From assembly GCF_001436025.1 (NCBI RefSeq), contig NZ_AZEQ01000011.1:1-64000 (forward strand): a stretch of 64,000 nucleotides of DNA. The letters run 5' to 3'. The DNA comes from Limosilactobacillus mucosae DSM 13345 (lineage in GTDB: Bacteria > Bacillota > Bacilli > Lactobacillales > Lactobacillaceae). The notes under the pieces are model-generated. The model was not told the origin of the DNA. It was given only the letters and a program-made list of their open reading frames with translations, and searched no databases. Position numbers and translations under genes: made by a program. Shown here piece after piece: positions 28,335-37,750 of this stretch. Position 1 is the stretch's first letter, and each line of letters begins with the position of its first letter.

Positions 28335-29225
28335 TTACTGAGCCAGACGTGCAATCTGATTCTGCCACTGCTTAGCCAAAATAACGTCCTGATCCTGATC
28401 AGTACTTTTAGAATAAGCCGTCAAAGCCTGATACCAAGCGCCTGCATCAGGAATCGCCAATTCAACCAGGGGATATAAAAAGGCCAGCTGCAGGCGAAAC
28501 TCTTGGTCAAACATCTGATATGACAATGGATCCTGCTGGCTGAAATCTCGTTTGATCATTTCTTCAACCTGTGAAACAACCGGTATCGCTTCAACATCCG
28601 ACAGTTTTGCCAGATCAATCAAATGCTCTCGTTCATCCAGCCAATAAATGGCAATCTTTCCCGTAAGATGCAATCGCTGCAATATTTGCATCAGACTTGA
28701 TCTGATCAACGGATTGACAAACGGATCACGCACCAAGAACTTGGCCCCAATCAGATACTGCTTAAGCGGCAGGTGACTGGCAGCTCTAAAACGACGCTGC
28801 TGTTCGCTAAAACTGCCATCGCCCAAGTGGTAGAACTGTTTTAGCTGACTGTTCAGCGTCGTCTGATAGTGAGCGGCAAACTCATTTTCGGCCTGCTCGA
28901 CCTGACCAATAAACTCATCATACCATTTTGGCAGAGCATTCAGCTGCACGCGCACGTCAATAAACGCTTGGGCATGCAGCTCAACGTTGATCAATAGCTG
29001 CATCAGCTCTTTAGAAGTCACATAGTCATTGAGATGCTCAATTGCATAAAAAGCGGCCTCAGCATACTGCTGATCTTCATATAATGCTCTTACCAGCTGG
29101 CGATTAATAGCAAACTCGTCAACCTCTTCATACAAAGCGGCAAACCGTTGGGCGGCCTCATGATAGTGCTGCTGGTCAAGCAACTGATCTGCTTGATGAA
29201 ACTGCTCTTGTTGTAAAGGCGTCAT
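28335..29225 (-). CDS. TPR-like repeat protein of unknown function
   Basis: A 296-residue soluble protein. The N-terminal 70 residues have a helical-repeat pattern typical of TPR units (QADQLLDQQHYHEAAQRF, then ALYEDQQYAEAAFYA). The rest is helical with no catalytic motif visible and resembles the uncharacterised TPR proteins found after RNase J genes in lactobacilli. No signal peptide. A site reading AAAGGAA precedes the ATG. It follows rnjB by 63 bases, containing a GC-rich hairpin without T-run, and is probably cotranscribed with it. Confidence 0.75.
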   Translation of the reverse strand: MTPLQQEQFHQADQLLDQQHYHEAAQRFAALYEEVDEFAINRQLVRALYEDQQYAEAAFYAIEHLNDYVTSKELMQLLINVELHAQAFIDVRVQLNALPKWYDEFIGQVEQAENEFAAHYQTTLNSQLKQFYHLGDGSFSEQQRRFRAASHLPLKQYLIGAKFLVRDPFVNPLIRSSLMQILQRLHLTGKIAIYWLDEREHLIDLAKLSDVEAIPVVSQVEEMIKRDFSQQDPLSYQMFDQEFRLQLAFLYPLVELAIPDAGAWYQALTAYSKSTDQDQDVILAKQWQNQIARLAQ

Positions 29226-29288
29226 AGTCTTAAAATTCCTTTCTAAAAGTCAAACAGCGCGAGCATTGGCTGATGCTCACGCTGCTGA

Positions 29289-31100
29289 TTATTTGCCTGC
29301 CTTGGCTTCGGTTTTACGCTGACGCTTGGCTCCGCGGCCTCGTCCGCGACGCTTAGCGACAGTCTTTTTGGCCGTTGATTCTTCATTGGCCTTATCATTA
29401 GTCTTTTTAGAGTGATTTTTGCGCTTTGGATGCTGATTGATTTCCATGATCACCGGCAAAATTACCGGATGACGCTTAGTTTGATTGAAAAGGAAACGAT
29501 TCAGCTTTTCGCGCACGTCAGATTTAAGATGCGTCCAGTCAAACTCTTTTTGATCAAGGTTTTCCTGCACGACTTTTTCAACCAGATCGGCACTTTGCTT
29601 CATCAGCTGCCGGTTGGTCTTAACGAAAACAAAACCGCGCGAGGTAATCTGCGGCCGCGCCACGATCTTCTTCTTTTTACGGTCAATCGTTGCCACGACT
29701 ACAAAGATGCCGTCCTCGGACAATACGCGGCGATCACGCAGCACGATATTGCCGATATCACCAACCCCGGTACCATCAATCATGGTATTGCCAACCTCAA
29801 CGTGGGCCCCTAAATGGAATGCCCCGTCTTCATAGGTCAAGACATCGCCCTTATTAGTCAAAAAGATGTGGTCAGCCGGAATGCCAACTTCTTCAGCTAA
29901 AATGGCATGCTGATCAAGCAGGCGATATTCCCCTTGAATCGGCATAAACCATTGTGGCCGCATAAAGTTAAGCATCAGCTGCTCATCATTTTGGTTGGCA
30001 TGACCGGATGGATTCAGATCAGCCGCAATAAACTTGACGCTGGCACCAGTCCGGTAAAGCATGTCCTCAGTCTTTTGCACCGTTGTTTCCATCGCGTACG
30101 ATGGCGTCGTCGTAACAAAAACCAGGTCGTTCTCGTTGAGCGTGATGTTTTTATTGTCGCCATTGGCAATCTGCTGCAGCGCCTTGATTGGCTCACCCAT
30201 CTTGCCCGTTTCTAAGACAACCAGTTCCTCTGGCGGCAGTTTCTTGGCTTCTTCCAGCGTAATCAGCAGGTCGTCTTCTGGCATCTTCAGCTTATTAAGA
30301 GACATAGCCGTGTCAATGATCTGTTCCAGGTCATGGCCGGAAAGAATCACCTTGCGTCCCGTTGCCGCTGCCGCGTTTAAAATCTGCTGAACGCGCATAA
30401 TATTTGAGGCTACGCTGGCAACCACCACGCGTCCTGGAGCAGCTTCAAAAGTGTCTTGAATGTAGGCTGCAATATCTTTTTCCTTGGTATTCATGCCGGT
30501 AATCCCAGAACCGGCCGAATCAGACAGCAAAAGCAAGACTCCCTGCTGGCCAATCTGAGCAAGCCGAGCCAAGTCGGTCCGATAGCCTTCAGCAGCCGTT
30601 TGATCAAACTTAAAGTCACCGGTATAGACAATGTTGCCTTCTGGCGTCTGCAAAACAATCCCCATGGTATCAGGAATCGAGTGCGTGGTCTTAAAGAATG
30701 AAACCGTAACGTCGTTGAAGTCGATTTCAGTAGCAGCATCAACAACATGGAAGTCATTGAATTTTTTGACTTTCTTGTCGGCACTGTCTTTAACGGCCAG
30801 CTTAGCCAGGGCAATCGTCAATTCGCTCCCAAATACCGGTACGTTAAAATCAGCCAGGAAATACGGCAACCCACCAATTGCATCGGCATGGCCCTGGGTT
30901 AAAAAGACCCCGACGATGCGATCGGCACTGTCCTTTAAAAATGACCAGTCCGGTACGACCACGTCAATTCCCATCAGTTCGTTTTCCGGATATTTTAAAC
31001 CGCAGTCCAAAATAAAAATCTGTTCGTCAACCTCGACGGCATACATGTTTTTGCCGTTTTCGTGCACGCCCCCAAAAGGCGTAATCTTAATCTTGCTCAT
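29289..31100 (-). CDS. rnjB: Ribonuclease J2
   Basis: Metallo-beta-lactamase/beta-CASP RNase of the J family, 603 residues. The zinc motif, which reads HGHEDH in RNase J1, is LTQGHADAIGG here: two of the metal-binding histidines are replaced. This degenerate form is the mark of RNase J2, a partner of J1 with little activity of its own. Other motifs (FILDCGLKYPEN, HSIPDTMGIV, YTGDFKFD, SGHANQND) are kept. The C-terminus carries a basic RRGRGRGAKRQRK tail likely to bind RNA. An extended -10 (TGGTAAGAT) lies upstream near 31185-31193. Confidence 0.9.
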   Translation of the reverse strand: MSKIKITPFGGVHENGKNMYAVEVDEQIFILDCGLKYPENELMGIDVVVPDWSFLKDSADRIVGVFLTQGHADAIGGLPYFLADFNVPVFGSELTIALAKLAVKDSADKKVKKFNDFHVVDAATEIDFNDVTVSFFKTTHSIPDTMGIVLQTPEGNIVYTGDFKFDQTAAEGYRTDLARLAQIGQQGVLLLLSDSAGSGITGMNTKEKDIAAYIQDTFEAAPGRVVVASVASNIMRVQQILNAAAATGRKVILSGHDLEQIIDTAMSLNKLKMPEDDLLITLEEAKKLPPEELVVLETGKMGEPIKALQQIANGDNKNITLNENDLVFVTTTPSYAMETTVQKTEDMLYRTGASVKFIAADLNPSGHANQNDEQLMLNFMRPQWFMPIQGEYRLLDQHAILAEEVGIPADHIFLTNKGDVLTYEDGAFHLGAHVEVGNTMIDGTGVGDIGNIVLRDRRVLSEDGIFVVVATIDRKKKKIVARPQITSRGFVFVKTNRQLMKQSADLVEKVVQENLDQKEFDWTHLKSDVREKLNRFLFNQTKRHPVILPVIMEINQHPKRKNHSKKTNDKANEESTAKKTVAKRRGRGRGAKRQRKTEAKAGK

Positions 31101-31258
31101 GTTTGCTCCTTTATGATTGTATTTAAACGCGCCACGGTCCTGGACGGCTCATGGCAATTTATTCGTTCATAATTGCTGTTATTCATCTTACCACAGAATC
31201 AACACAGATTGATAATTAACCATTCTATCCATGAAAAATTTTAATTAAAAAGAGCAAC

Positions 31259-31286
31259 AAAAAAAGCCCCGACATTTGTCGAGACT
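31259..31286 (-). terminator. Terminator of rpsO
   Basis: Minus-strand agtctcgaca / tgtcggggct (10 bp with G-U pairs) followed by TTTTTT, about 25 bases past the stop codon. Confidence 0.88.
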
Positions 31287-31309
31287 TAAGATCTGAGCAG
31301 ACGTTAGGA

Positions 31310-31579
31310 TTAACGACGCAGGCCCAGACGCTTGATCAGTTCACGGTAAGCTTGCAGGTCAGTACGACGCAGGTAAGCCAGCAGGTTACGACGGTGACCG
31401 ATCTTCTTCATCAGACCACGTTGTGAATGGTAGTCATGCTTGTGCGTACGCAGGTGGTTGTTCAGTTCGTTGATGTCAGCAGTCAATACGGCAACTTGAA
31501 CTTGAGTTGAACCCGTGTCGCCTTCGTGCGTAGCGTATTCCTTGATGATTTCGTTTTTGCGTTCTTTAGAGATAGCCAT
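31310..31579 (-). CDS. rpsO: 30S ribosomal protein S15
   Basis: Primary 16S rRNA-binding protein of the small subunit. The 89-residue product matches the family along its whole length: [48 protein letters not shown] and [23 protein letters not shown] at 31579 follows AAAGGTGG; the frame opens seven codons earlier without a site. The roughly 200-base region up to rpsT holds its leader; I see no certain promoter there, and an S15 autoregulatory structure is possible but not demonstrated. Confidence 0.97.
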   Translation of the reverse strand: MAISKERKNEIIKEYATHEGDTGSTQVQVAVLTADINELNNHLRTHKHDYHSQRGLMKKIGHRRNLLAYLRRTDLQAYRELIKRLGLRR

Positions 31580-31753
31580 GTTGCTATTCCCACCTTTCAA
31601 ATTTTAATGCGCCGAGTTCTAGGTAGAGCGTCGGTGAGGATCGCTGAACCGAGAAGAGGCATGGGCCGTTTTTAGCAGCCTTTGATAATATAACGGATTC
31701 TGAGCAAAATTGCAACCAACAAAGCCTTTTTTCAAACGATAGGACTAAGACTA

Positions 31754-31782
31754 TTGCAATCGCCAACTGACTTTTGTATAAT
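31754..31782 (+). promoter_or_regulatory. Promoter of rpsT
   Basis: TTGCAA (31754-31759), 17-base spacer, TATAAT (31777-31782), about 60 bases before the start codon. Confidence 0.8.
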
Positions 31783-31840
31783 GACAAATGTTGAAAAATT
31801 CTGGTCAACTAATTAAACCGGGTTAACGGAGGTGAAATTC

Positions 31841-32095
31841 ATGCCAATCATCAAATCAGCAATCGAACGTGTACGGACCAGCGAAAAGGCCCAAGCACGC
31901 AACGCTTCCCAAATGAGCGAAATGCGCACGGCTGTTAAGAAGTTCGACAAGGCTAAGGTAGCCGGCGCCGAAAACCTTGACGACCTGTACAAGGCAGCTA
32001 TTTCCGCTATTGACCGTGCCCACTCCAAGGGCCTGATCAAGGCAAACAAGGCTGCTCGTGACAAGTCCCGTCTGACGGCTCGTTACAACAAGTAG
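31841..32095 (+). CDS. rpsT: 30S ribosomal protein S20
   Basis: Small basic helical protein binding the 5' domain of 16S rRNA. The 84-residue product starts [20 protein letters not shown] and ends in [20 protein letters not shown], typical of S20. GGAGGTGAAATTC precedes the ATG at 31841; the in-frame ATG three codons upstream overlaps that site. It is a single-gene unit with its own promoter and terminator, divergent from rpsO and convergent with holA, the usual neighbour. Confidence 0.97.
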   Translation: MPIIKSAIERVRTSEKAQARNASQMSEMRTAVKKFDKAKVAGAENLDDLYKAAISAIDRAHSKGLIKANKAARDKSRLTARYNK

Positions 32096-32104
32096 TGCTT
32101 AAAT

Positions 32105-32145
32105 AAAACAAAAAACCGATGTCTCAGCGGCATCGGTTTTTTGTT
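32105..32145. terminator. Bidirectional terminator between rpsT and holA
   Basis: Stem aaaaaaccgatg / catcggtttttt with a 9-base loop and T-runs on both strands; it can end rpsT (plus) and the com-holA operon (minus). Confidence 0.9.
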
Positions 32146-33171
32146 TTACCCAGCTTTTTTAGCAAACTGCAGCATAAACAGCTGAAACAGCAGTTCTGGC
32201 TCGCGCGAAGTCGTTTTTAAGGCTTTTTCACAGCGAATAAGACCTAAATAGGCTCTTACCAAATCATTCATTTGGAAGCGACGCGCCGTCTGCATACCAA
32301 GCTTAACCCGGTATGGATGCACTTTAAGCCGACTGGCCAGCGTTCCCTGGCTCAGCCCCCGCTTGCTCAATACCTTAATCTGAATCAGCAGTCGAAACTG
32401 ACTGACCAACAGTGCATTCAGCTGCAGCGGCTCGTGATTGGTTTCCAAAAGCTGCTGGTAGATATCCAACGCCTTGGCCTGGTCTCTTTTTAAGACTGCC
32501 GTAATCAGATCAAAGACGTTCTCATCCAATGACTGTGGTACCAGCCCCATCACGTCATCGCGTTTGATGCGTTTGCTTTGGTATGCCAAAAGCTCTAGTT
32601 TCTCAACGTTCCCCATCATCAAGCCATAATCGGCATTGGTACGTCTGATTAGTTCATCCATCGCACCGTTTTCCAAGCGGTAACCGTCACCTAAGAGCTT
32701 TTGTTCAACCTGATGGCGGGCATCCTGTTCGCTTAAAGGCGCCGCACTGACCTCAACTGCGACTTTTTTCAGTTCTTTGACCAGTCCCTTGCGATTGTCA
32801 AGTTTTTCATAAGGTGCCATTAATACCAGTACCGTTGACGGCTCAGGATGTTCCAGATAGTTTTTAAATGCGTCTAAGTCATGATTGACCTTGACCTTGG
32901 CAGGATTACCCGTTAAAAAATATGGCTTGTTGATCAAAACCAAGCGCCGTTCGCCAAAAAAAGGTGCCGACATTGCATCATCAAGCGCAACCGAAAGCGG
33001 CGTCGTCTCCATATCGTAGCTGCCAACGTTCATCACCCGCTCTGCTTCAGGAATCAGATTCATAAAAGCATCACGCGCCTGTTGCTGCAAAATTCCTTGT
33101 GTTCCCAATATTACATAGATCATTGCCGGCGTCTGGCTGCTTAGCTGTTGGCGTAAGGTGGCAACATCCAT
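32146..33171 (-). CDS. holA: DNA polymerase III subunit delta
   Basis: Clamp-loader subunit that opens the beta clamp. The 341-residue product has the family layout: an N-terminal segment IYVILGTQGILQQQARDAF, a degenerate ATPase-like domain, FFGERRLVLINKPYFL, and a C-terminal collar domain with LLVSQFRLLIQIK and HPYRVKLGMQTARRF. It overlaps comEC by about 30 bases, the conserved comEC-holA-rpsT neighbourhood of Firmicutes. Confidence 0.92.
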   Translation of the reverse strand: MDVATLRQQLSSQTPAMIYVILGTQGILQQQARDAFMNLIPEAERVMNVGSYDMETTPLSVALDDAMSAPFFGERRLVLINKPYFLTGNPAKVKVNHDLDAFKNYLEHPEPSTVLVLMAPYEKLDNRKGLVKELKKVAVEVSAAPLSEQDARHQVEQKLLGDGYRLENGAMDELIRRTNADYGLMMGNVEKLELLAYQSKRIKRDDVMGLVPQSLDENVFDLITAVLKRDQAKALDIYQQLLETNHEPLQLNALLVSQFRLLIQIKVLSKRGLSQGTLASRLKVHPYRVKLGMQTARRFQMNDLVRAYLGLIRCEKALKTTSREPELLFQLFMLQFAKKAG

Positions 33172-35408
33172 TTTAATTCATCCCCTTTTAGTCTTGTTTT
33201 CCAATATCCTTGATTTTGATAATAACAATAGCTGATCATCCCATACTGCTGAGTAGAAACCGGTGTAATCCCCAAACGCCGCAGATTTTTTATCGTCACG
33301 GAATTAGGATGACCATAGCGATTAAAGCGACCGGCTGAGATGATACCGTAACGCGGCTGCAGACGGCTTAGAAATTTAGGATCGCTGCCAGTTCGGCTGC
33401 CATGGTGGCTTAATTTCAGAACGTCGGCTCTCAGCTGTGAATAGCGATCAATAACGGCCCGTTCTCCTTTGCGATCCAGATCACCGGTAAAAACAAAGTC
33501 AAGTGATCCAAAGCGTCCTGCCAGCACCATTGAGTCTTCATTTTTGCCCGTCCCAGATTTAAAGGGATGCAGCACCTTTAAGGGCAGATCATTGGGCTGG
33601 TGATCGGCTCGCACCGGTATGACTTTAAGCGGCTGACTGACCAGGCGCTTAAATTTCGGATTACGCTCCATTCCACTGGGGACCAGCACCTTTTTTACGT
33701 GCATTGATTTGAGTACGGTTGGCAGATAGCCGATATGATCAGCATCGCTGTGGCTTAGACAAACAGCATCAAGTCGCGTGATGCCACGACTCTTTAAATA
33801 GCTGATCGAAGTTCTGGCTGCCATATCGCTGGTCGTCTGACTCTTGGCCCATTGCGGCAGACGATACTGCAGTCGGCCACCCGTATCAATCATCACTACT
33901 TGGCGGTTAAACGGCGTTCGCACAATCGCACAGTCGCCCTGACCAATATCTACAAACGTCACCTCACCAGCTGGCGCTAGATGAATCGACAAAAAAGCCA
34001 CACAATAAGCAGCAGCCAAAATATACCAGCTGCTTTTTTTAGCAGGCTCTGCCAACAGCCACAAAGTCAAAAGCAGAATTATAATAGCCCCAGGTGAAGA
34101 TAGTTGACCAAACACCAGCATGCCTGGCCCAGCAGCCAATTGGTCCAAAATCCGATGCAGCAGCTTCAGCATTTGATTAAAGCTGTATGCCAAAAGCGGC
34201 AGCCAGCTGGCAGTCAGAGCCGCCAGCAGCGTAAGCGGAAACAGTACCGTGCCGAATAATGGTATCAGAAGCCAGCTGACCAGCGTGCTTAATAAGTGTA
34301 CCTCATAAATATAATGAAACAGGCTGGGCAGACTGACCAGATTCAGCCAAAATGCTCTTTTTAGATCCGAAACGTTTCTTAGCGACAACGGCATCAGCAA
34401 AGACATCAAATAGCTCAGCTGTCCGCCAAGCGTCAACAAAACGTATGGATCAAGCAGAATGCCGATCACTAGGCTGATCGACCAGGCATCAACTCTTGAA
34501 AAACGCAGCCGATGACTCAAAAGGCGCACTTCAGCCATAATCGATGCTCGAATCAGACTAGCCGCACCACCGCCAATAATCAGATAAAACGGCAGCAGAG
34601 CAATTAAAAGCCAGTCGATCGTTTCAATATTAAACCGCAACCGGATCAAAAGTCCTCTTAAAATTGCAATCAATAAAACCACGTGCATGCCTGAGATGCA
34701 AAATAGATGAATCACACCCAGTTTTTTGACTGAACTCAACAGCTGCGTGGTCTTAAAGGTATTAAGGCCAATGATCAGACTATCGCAATACTCGCTCAGC
34801 GGCGAGGGCAGCGTCTGAAAATACTGATGCAGACCAATTCTTAGACAATGACAGCGTTCAATCAGCGTATGTGGTTTTTGCGGCTGCCAATGCCATTTTT
34901 GTGCCCGAATCTCATTATAGATATGATGTCGCCACTGGTACTTTTGGTAGTCAAACTGGCCAAAATTGGTAGGACCGATGATTGGCTGCTCTTGGCCTTT
35001 GATCTGCCAAAAAAGCACGGCTTGGTTGTGAACCAGCGCCGCCTTTTCTTGTGAAGAACGCAGTCTTAGGACCACTGATTCACGCTCGCCTGAATTCAGA
35101 TTGGTTCCCTGCATCTGAACTAAATTGCCATTAACTACGATCTGATCAGGCAGTACCTTAAAATTGCATTCAATCGGCTGCGGCGTTGTCAGCGGCTTAG
35201 TCCGAGCATTATAAAGCGCATAGCCGCAAATCAGGATCGTCGTCAAACCAGCTAAAAGCACCAGCTTGATCGTTGTAAAATCATGCAGCGTCCAAACGCG
35301 AAACAGCAAATAGAGCAGCAGCAGACACAGCCACAGCTGACTGCCCAGGATAATCCCGGTAACCAAAGCAGCGGTTAGGGCAGGAAAAAGCCACCGTGAA
35401 TCAATCAA
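33141..35408 (-). CDS. comEC: DNA internalisation protein ComEC/Rec2
   Basis: Membrane channel for uptake of transforming single-stranded DNA. The 755-residue product is full length: hydrophobic N-terminus, an OB-like extracellular region, the Competence domain with many membrane segments (LFCISGMHVVLLIAIL), and a C-terminal metallo-beta-lactamase domain (FVDIGQGDCAIV, SHSDADHIGYLP, LSHHGSRTGSD). The start is a TTG at 35408 overlapping the comEB stop, with AAGGA directly before it; the ATT one codon later is better spaced, so the exact start is uncertain. The frame is intact. Confidence 0.9.
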   Translation of the reverse strand: MIDSRWLFPALTAALVTGIILGSQLWLCLLLLYLLFRVWTLHDFTTIKLVLLAGLTTILICGYALYNARTKPLTTPQPIECNFKVLPDQIVVNGNLVQMQGTNLNSGERESVVLRLRSSQEKAALVHNQAVLFWQIKGQEQPIIGPTNFGQFDYQKYQWRHHIYNEIRAQKWHWQPQKPHTLIERCHCLRIGLHQYFQTLPSPLSEYCDSLIIGLNTFKTTQLLSSVKKLGVIHLFCISGMHVVLLIAILRGLLIRLRFNIETIDWLLIALLPFYLIIGGGAASLIRASIMAEVRLLSHRLRFSRVDAWSISLVIGILLDPYVLLTLGGQLSYLMSLLMPLSLRNVSDLKRAFWLNLVSLPSLFHYIYEVHLLSTLVSWLLIPLFGTVLFPLTLLAALTASWLPLLAYSFNQMLKLLHRILDQLAAGPGMLVFGQLSSPGAIIILLLTLWLLAEPAKKSSWYILAAAYCVAFLSIHLAPAGEVTFVDIGQGDCAIVRTPFNRQVVMIDTGGRLQYRLPQWAKSQTTSDMAARTSISYLKSRGITRLDAVCLSHSDADHIGYLPTVLKSMHVKKVLVPSGMERNPKFKRLVSQPLKVIPVRADHQPNDLPLKVLHPFKSGTGKNEDSMVLAGRFGSLDFVFTGDLDRKGERAVIDRYSQLRADVLKLSHHGSRTGSDPKFLSRLQPRYGIISAGRFNRYGHPNSVTIKNLRRLGITPVSTQQYGMISYCYYQNQGYWKTRLKGDELKWMLPPYANS

Positions 35409-35899
35409 TCCTTAAATGGCTTTTGCGGATTGATGTACTGGTCCAAATGGGCTTCTTCCAAAATGTTGGTATCAAGCTTGATCTGGTGTAAAGCGACATG
35501 TTTCAAGCGAATCAGCTTCATTGCATAGTCGTCGTTATGATAATTGCGGATATAATTGATCTCTTTGATTCCAGCCTGTAAAAGACTCTTAGTGCACTGC
35601 AGGCAAGGAAAATCGGTGACATAAAGGCTCGCGCCATCCGTTGAGGCACCAAACTTGGCACATTGCAGAATTGCATTCATTTCAGCATGAATCGTCCGCA
35701 CGCAATGACCGTCACGTAAATAGCAGCCCGCGTCCAGACAATGATCATCGCCTGAAACCGAGCCATTGTATCCGCCAGCGATAATCCGCTTGTCACGAAC
35801 CAAGACGGCGCCAACCGACAGTCGCTGGCAAGTACTGCGGGAAGCCAGTAAGGCCGCCTGCATCATAAAATACTGATCCCAATCAATTCTATGTTCCAC
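35405..35899 (-). CDS. comEB: ComE operon protein 2 (dCMP deaminase-like)
   Basis: Zinc-dependent cytidine/deoxycytidylate deaminase fold, about 164 residues. Zinc and catalytic motifs HAEMNAILQC and PCLQC are present, with VGAVLVRDKRIIAGGYNG before them and an inserted DDHCLDAGCYL segment typical of dCMP deaminases. In Bacillus comEB is dispensable for transformation; the likely reaction is dCMP to dUMP. I prefer the GTG at 35899, which has AGAGG at 9 bases, over the ATG at 35908, which overlaps that site. Confidence 0.88.
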   Translation of the reverse strand: MEHRIDWDQYFMMQAALLASRSTCQRLSVGAVLVRDKRIIAGGYNGSVSGDDHCLDAGCYLRDGHCVRTIHAEMNAILQCAKFGASTDGASLYVTDFPCLQCTKSLLQAGIKEINYIRNYHNDDYAMKLIRLKHVALHQIKLDTNILEEAHLDQYINPQKPFKD

Positions 35900-35966
35900 T
35901 TTTATCATCCTCTTTTTTGTTCTGCTAACCAGTATACCAGATTCAATCTCAACACCAACGTCAATT

Positions 35967-36605
35967 TTAAACCGCCACTTGGTCTTTTAGCTTGGCAACC
36001 GTCTTATCACCAAAGCCATCGACGTTTTTCAGCTCATCGATGCTTTTAAATGGTCCATGCTGCTGCCGATACTGGATGATCATATCAGCTTTTTTATCGC
36101 CAATTCCGTTAATCTGACATAATTCTTCCTTGCTGGCCTGATTAAGATTGATCTTGGGCGTATCCTGTCCCCCAGTCGAAGTACTCGGCCCAGTTTGATC
36201 AGCTGCCATCCCTGTCGTCAAACCGCCTGGCAGCTGTTCGCCTTGAGCTGGAACATAGACGACCTGCTGATCCTGCAGCTGCTTGGCCAAGTTGACCTGG
36301 CGCATGTCTGCATCGGTATGGACGCCTCCTGCTGCTGCAATCGCTTCTTGAACGCGGGCATTTTTTCCCAGCGTGTATACTCCCGGCCGATTGACCGCTC
36401 CTTTTACATCAACACAAACTTTGGCAGGCGATGTCGCTGCCTTGCTTTTATCAACGGCTGCCGGCTTGGTGCTGACAGCCGTGGCAAAAGTTGGATTGGC
36501 TGGCGCCGGTCTGGAATACAGCCAGCCACCGATCAGCAGTACCACCCCGCCTAAAACGATCAAAATCGTCTTGCGGTGCAGCTCCCAAAATTCTTGCCAC
36601 TGCAT
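35967..36605 (-). CDS. comEA: DNA receptor ComEA
   Basis: Membrane-anchored protein that binds double-stranded DNA during competence. The 212-residue product has a short cytosolic N-terminus, one membrane helix (about 14-32), an SLBB-like domain (CVDVKGAVNRPGVYTL, 62-110), a Gly/Pro/Ser/Thr linker and two helix-hairpin-helix motifs (INLNQASKEELCQINGIG and IDELKNVDGFGDKTV). GAGGGGGTG precedes the ATG. comEA, comEB and comEC are all intact and adjacent, so this part of the uptake machine is complete. Confidence 0.93.
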   Translation of the reverse strand: MQWQEFWELHRKTILIVLGGVVLLIGGWLYSRPAPANPTFATAVSTKPAAVDKSKAATSPAKVCVDVKGAVNRPGVYTLGKNARVQEAIAAAGGVHTDADMRQVNLAKQLQDQQVVYVPAQGEQLPGGLTTGMAADQTGPSTSTGGQDTPKINLNQASKEELCQINGIGDKKADMIIQYRQQHGPFKSIDELKNVDGFGDKTVAKLKDQVAV

Positions 36606-36653
36606 TTTTTCACCCCCTCAATATGCTTTATGCCAAAAAGACTTATTTGCATT

Positions 36654-36686
36654 AAAAAAAGCCGAAAATTCTTAAAATTTCCGACT
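36654..36686 (-). terminator. Terminator between sepM and comEA
   Basis: Minus-strand agtcggaaa / ttttcggct with a loop of about 8 bases followed by TTTTTTT. It separates the coaD-sepM transcript from the com operon. Confidence 0.85.
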
Positions 36687-36700
36687 TTCACATTATTTCT

Positions 36701-37750
36701 TTATTGGTGAGTTCTCAGATACTCAACAGCGTTATTGAAGCTCTTGACCGGTACGACCTTCATCCCCGGCGCATACTTTTTGGCCGTCTTTTTAGCCAAT
36801 TGGTAGTTGGTCTGATGGCCTTCTTCATATTTGAGAATTGTTTTGGTTGGCTTGACGTAAGGAGCGAAGAAAATCGTCGCGCCGGCTTTATGAGCGGCAA
36901 TGACCTTCTTATCGATGCCGCCAATCTCACCAACCGATCCATCTGGGGCAATCGTTCCCGTCCCAGCGATTTTGCGGCCATGCCGTAGATTCTCGCCAGA
37001 TACCTGCTGATAGATCTGCAGACTGAACATCAAGCCGCCGGATGGTCCGCCCAATTGTCCTGGATCAACCTTCACGGGAATCTTGGTATGAATCTTGACG
37101 TTGTCAGTCAGTAAAATTCCAATGCCGGCACGATCGCCCATTATCTTGATCAGCTTGTGCGTTGTCTGATGCTTTTTGCCGTTGTGCAGGTAGGTAATCG
37201 TAAGGTCTTGACCTACTTTCTGATTGGCAATGTATTTTTGATAGCCTTGAGCAGTATCAAAATGCCTGCCGTCAACCTCGGTGATCGTGTCGCCAACCTT
37301 TAGATCATTTTTGAATTTGGATTGCTTTTCAACCTCGAGAACGTAAATCCCTAGATACTGCTTGGTGTATTCCTGATGAGCAGCCTTGTAGGCAACGGCA
37401 ATCGCCTCATTGATGGCACTCTTCATATAAAAATTTTGTACTTTGTTATAAGTGGCACCGCTTTGACCGCCCGTAACATCAGAAGCCTTCTCAATCGTTG
37501 CCTGCGGATCAAAATGGGCCCAGATATAGGTTGCGGGACGGGCCTGCTGCAAGTAGACGGAGGTAATCATATAGCTTCCCTTGTGCTTATCTGGATGCCC
37601 CTTAACCGTTACATATGATTTTAGATTATCGGCGGTCCCCGGCGTCTCAATATAATAGTTCAGTGGCCAGAATAAAAACCAGCCAACAAACAAAACCGCG
37701 GCCAGAACCCCCGCAATCCGCTTGAGAATCTGCTTATCTTGTCTGCTCAT
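36701..37750 (-). CDS. SepM/YlbL-type PDZ and Lon-like serine protease
   Basis: Membrane-anchored serine protease of 349 residues: one N-terminal membrane helix (about 11-30), a PDZ domain (about 125-200, KVGDTITEVDGRHFD) and a C-terminal Lon-type catalytic domain with nucleophile Ser in LGGPSGGLMFSL and catalytic Lys in GEIGGIDKKVIAA. Streptococcal SepM trims a competence peptide, and Bacillus YlbL degrades a division inhibitor; which role applies here is not shown. It overlaps coaD by 17 bases and is next to the com operon. Confidence 0.88.
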   Translation of the reverse strand: MSRQDKQILKRIAGVLAAVLFVGWFLFWPLNYYIETPGTADNLKSYVTVKGHPDKHKGSYMITSVYLQQARPATYIWAHFDPQATIEKASDVTGGQSGATYNKVQNFYMKSAINEAIAVAYKAAHQEYTKQYLGIYVLEVEKQSKFKNDLKVGDTITEVDGRHFDTAQGYQKYIANQKVGQDLTITYLHNGKKHQTTHKLIKIMGDRAGIGILLTDNVKIHTKIPVKVDPGQLGGPSGGLMFSLQIYQQVSGENLRHGRKIAGTGTIAPDGSVGEIGGIDKKVIAAHKAGATIFFAPYVKPTKTILKYEEGHQTNYQLAKKTAKKYAPGMKVVPVKSFNNAVEYLRTHQ

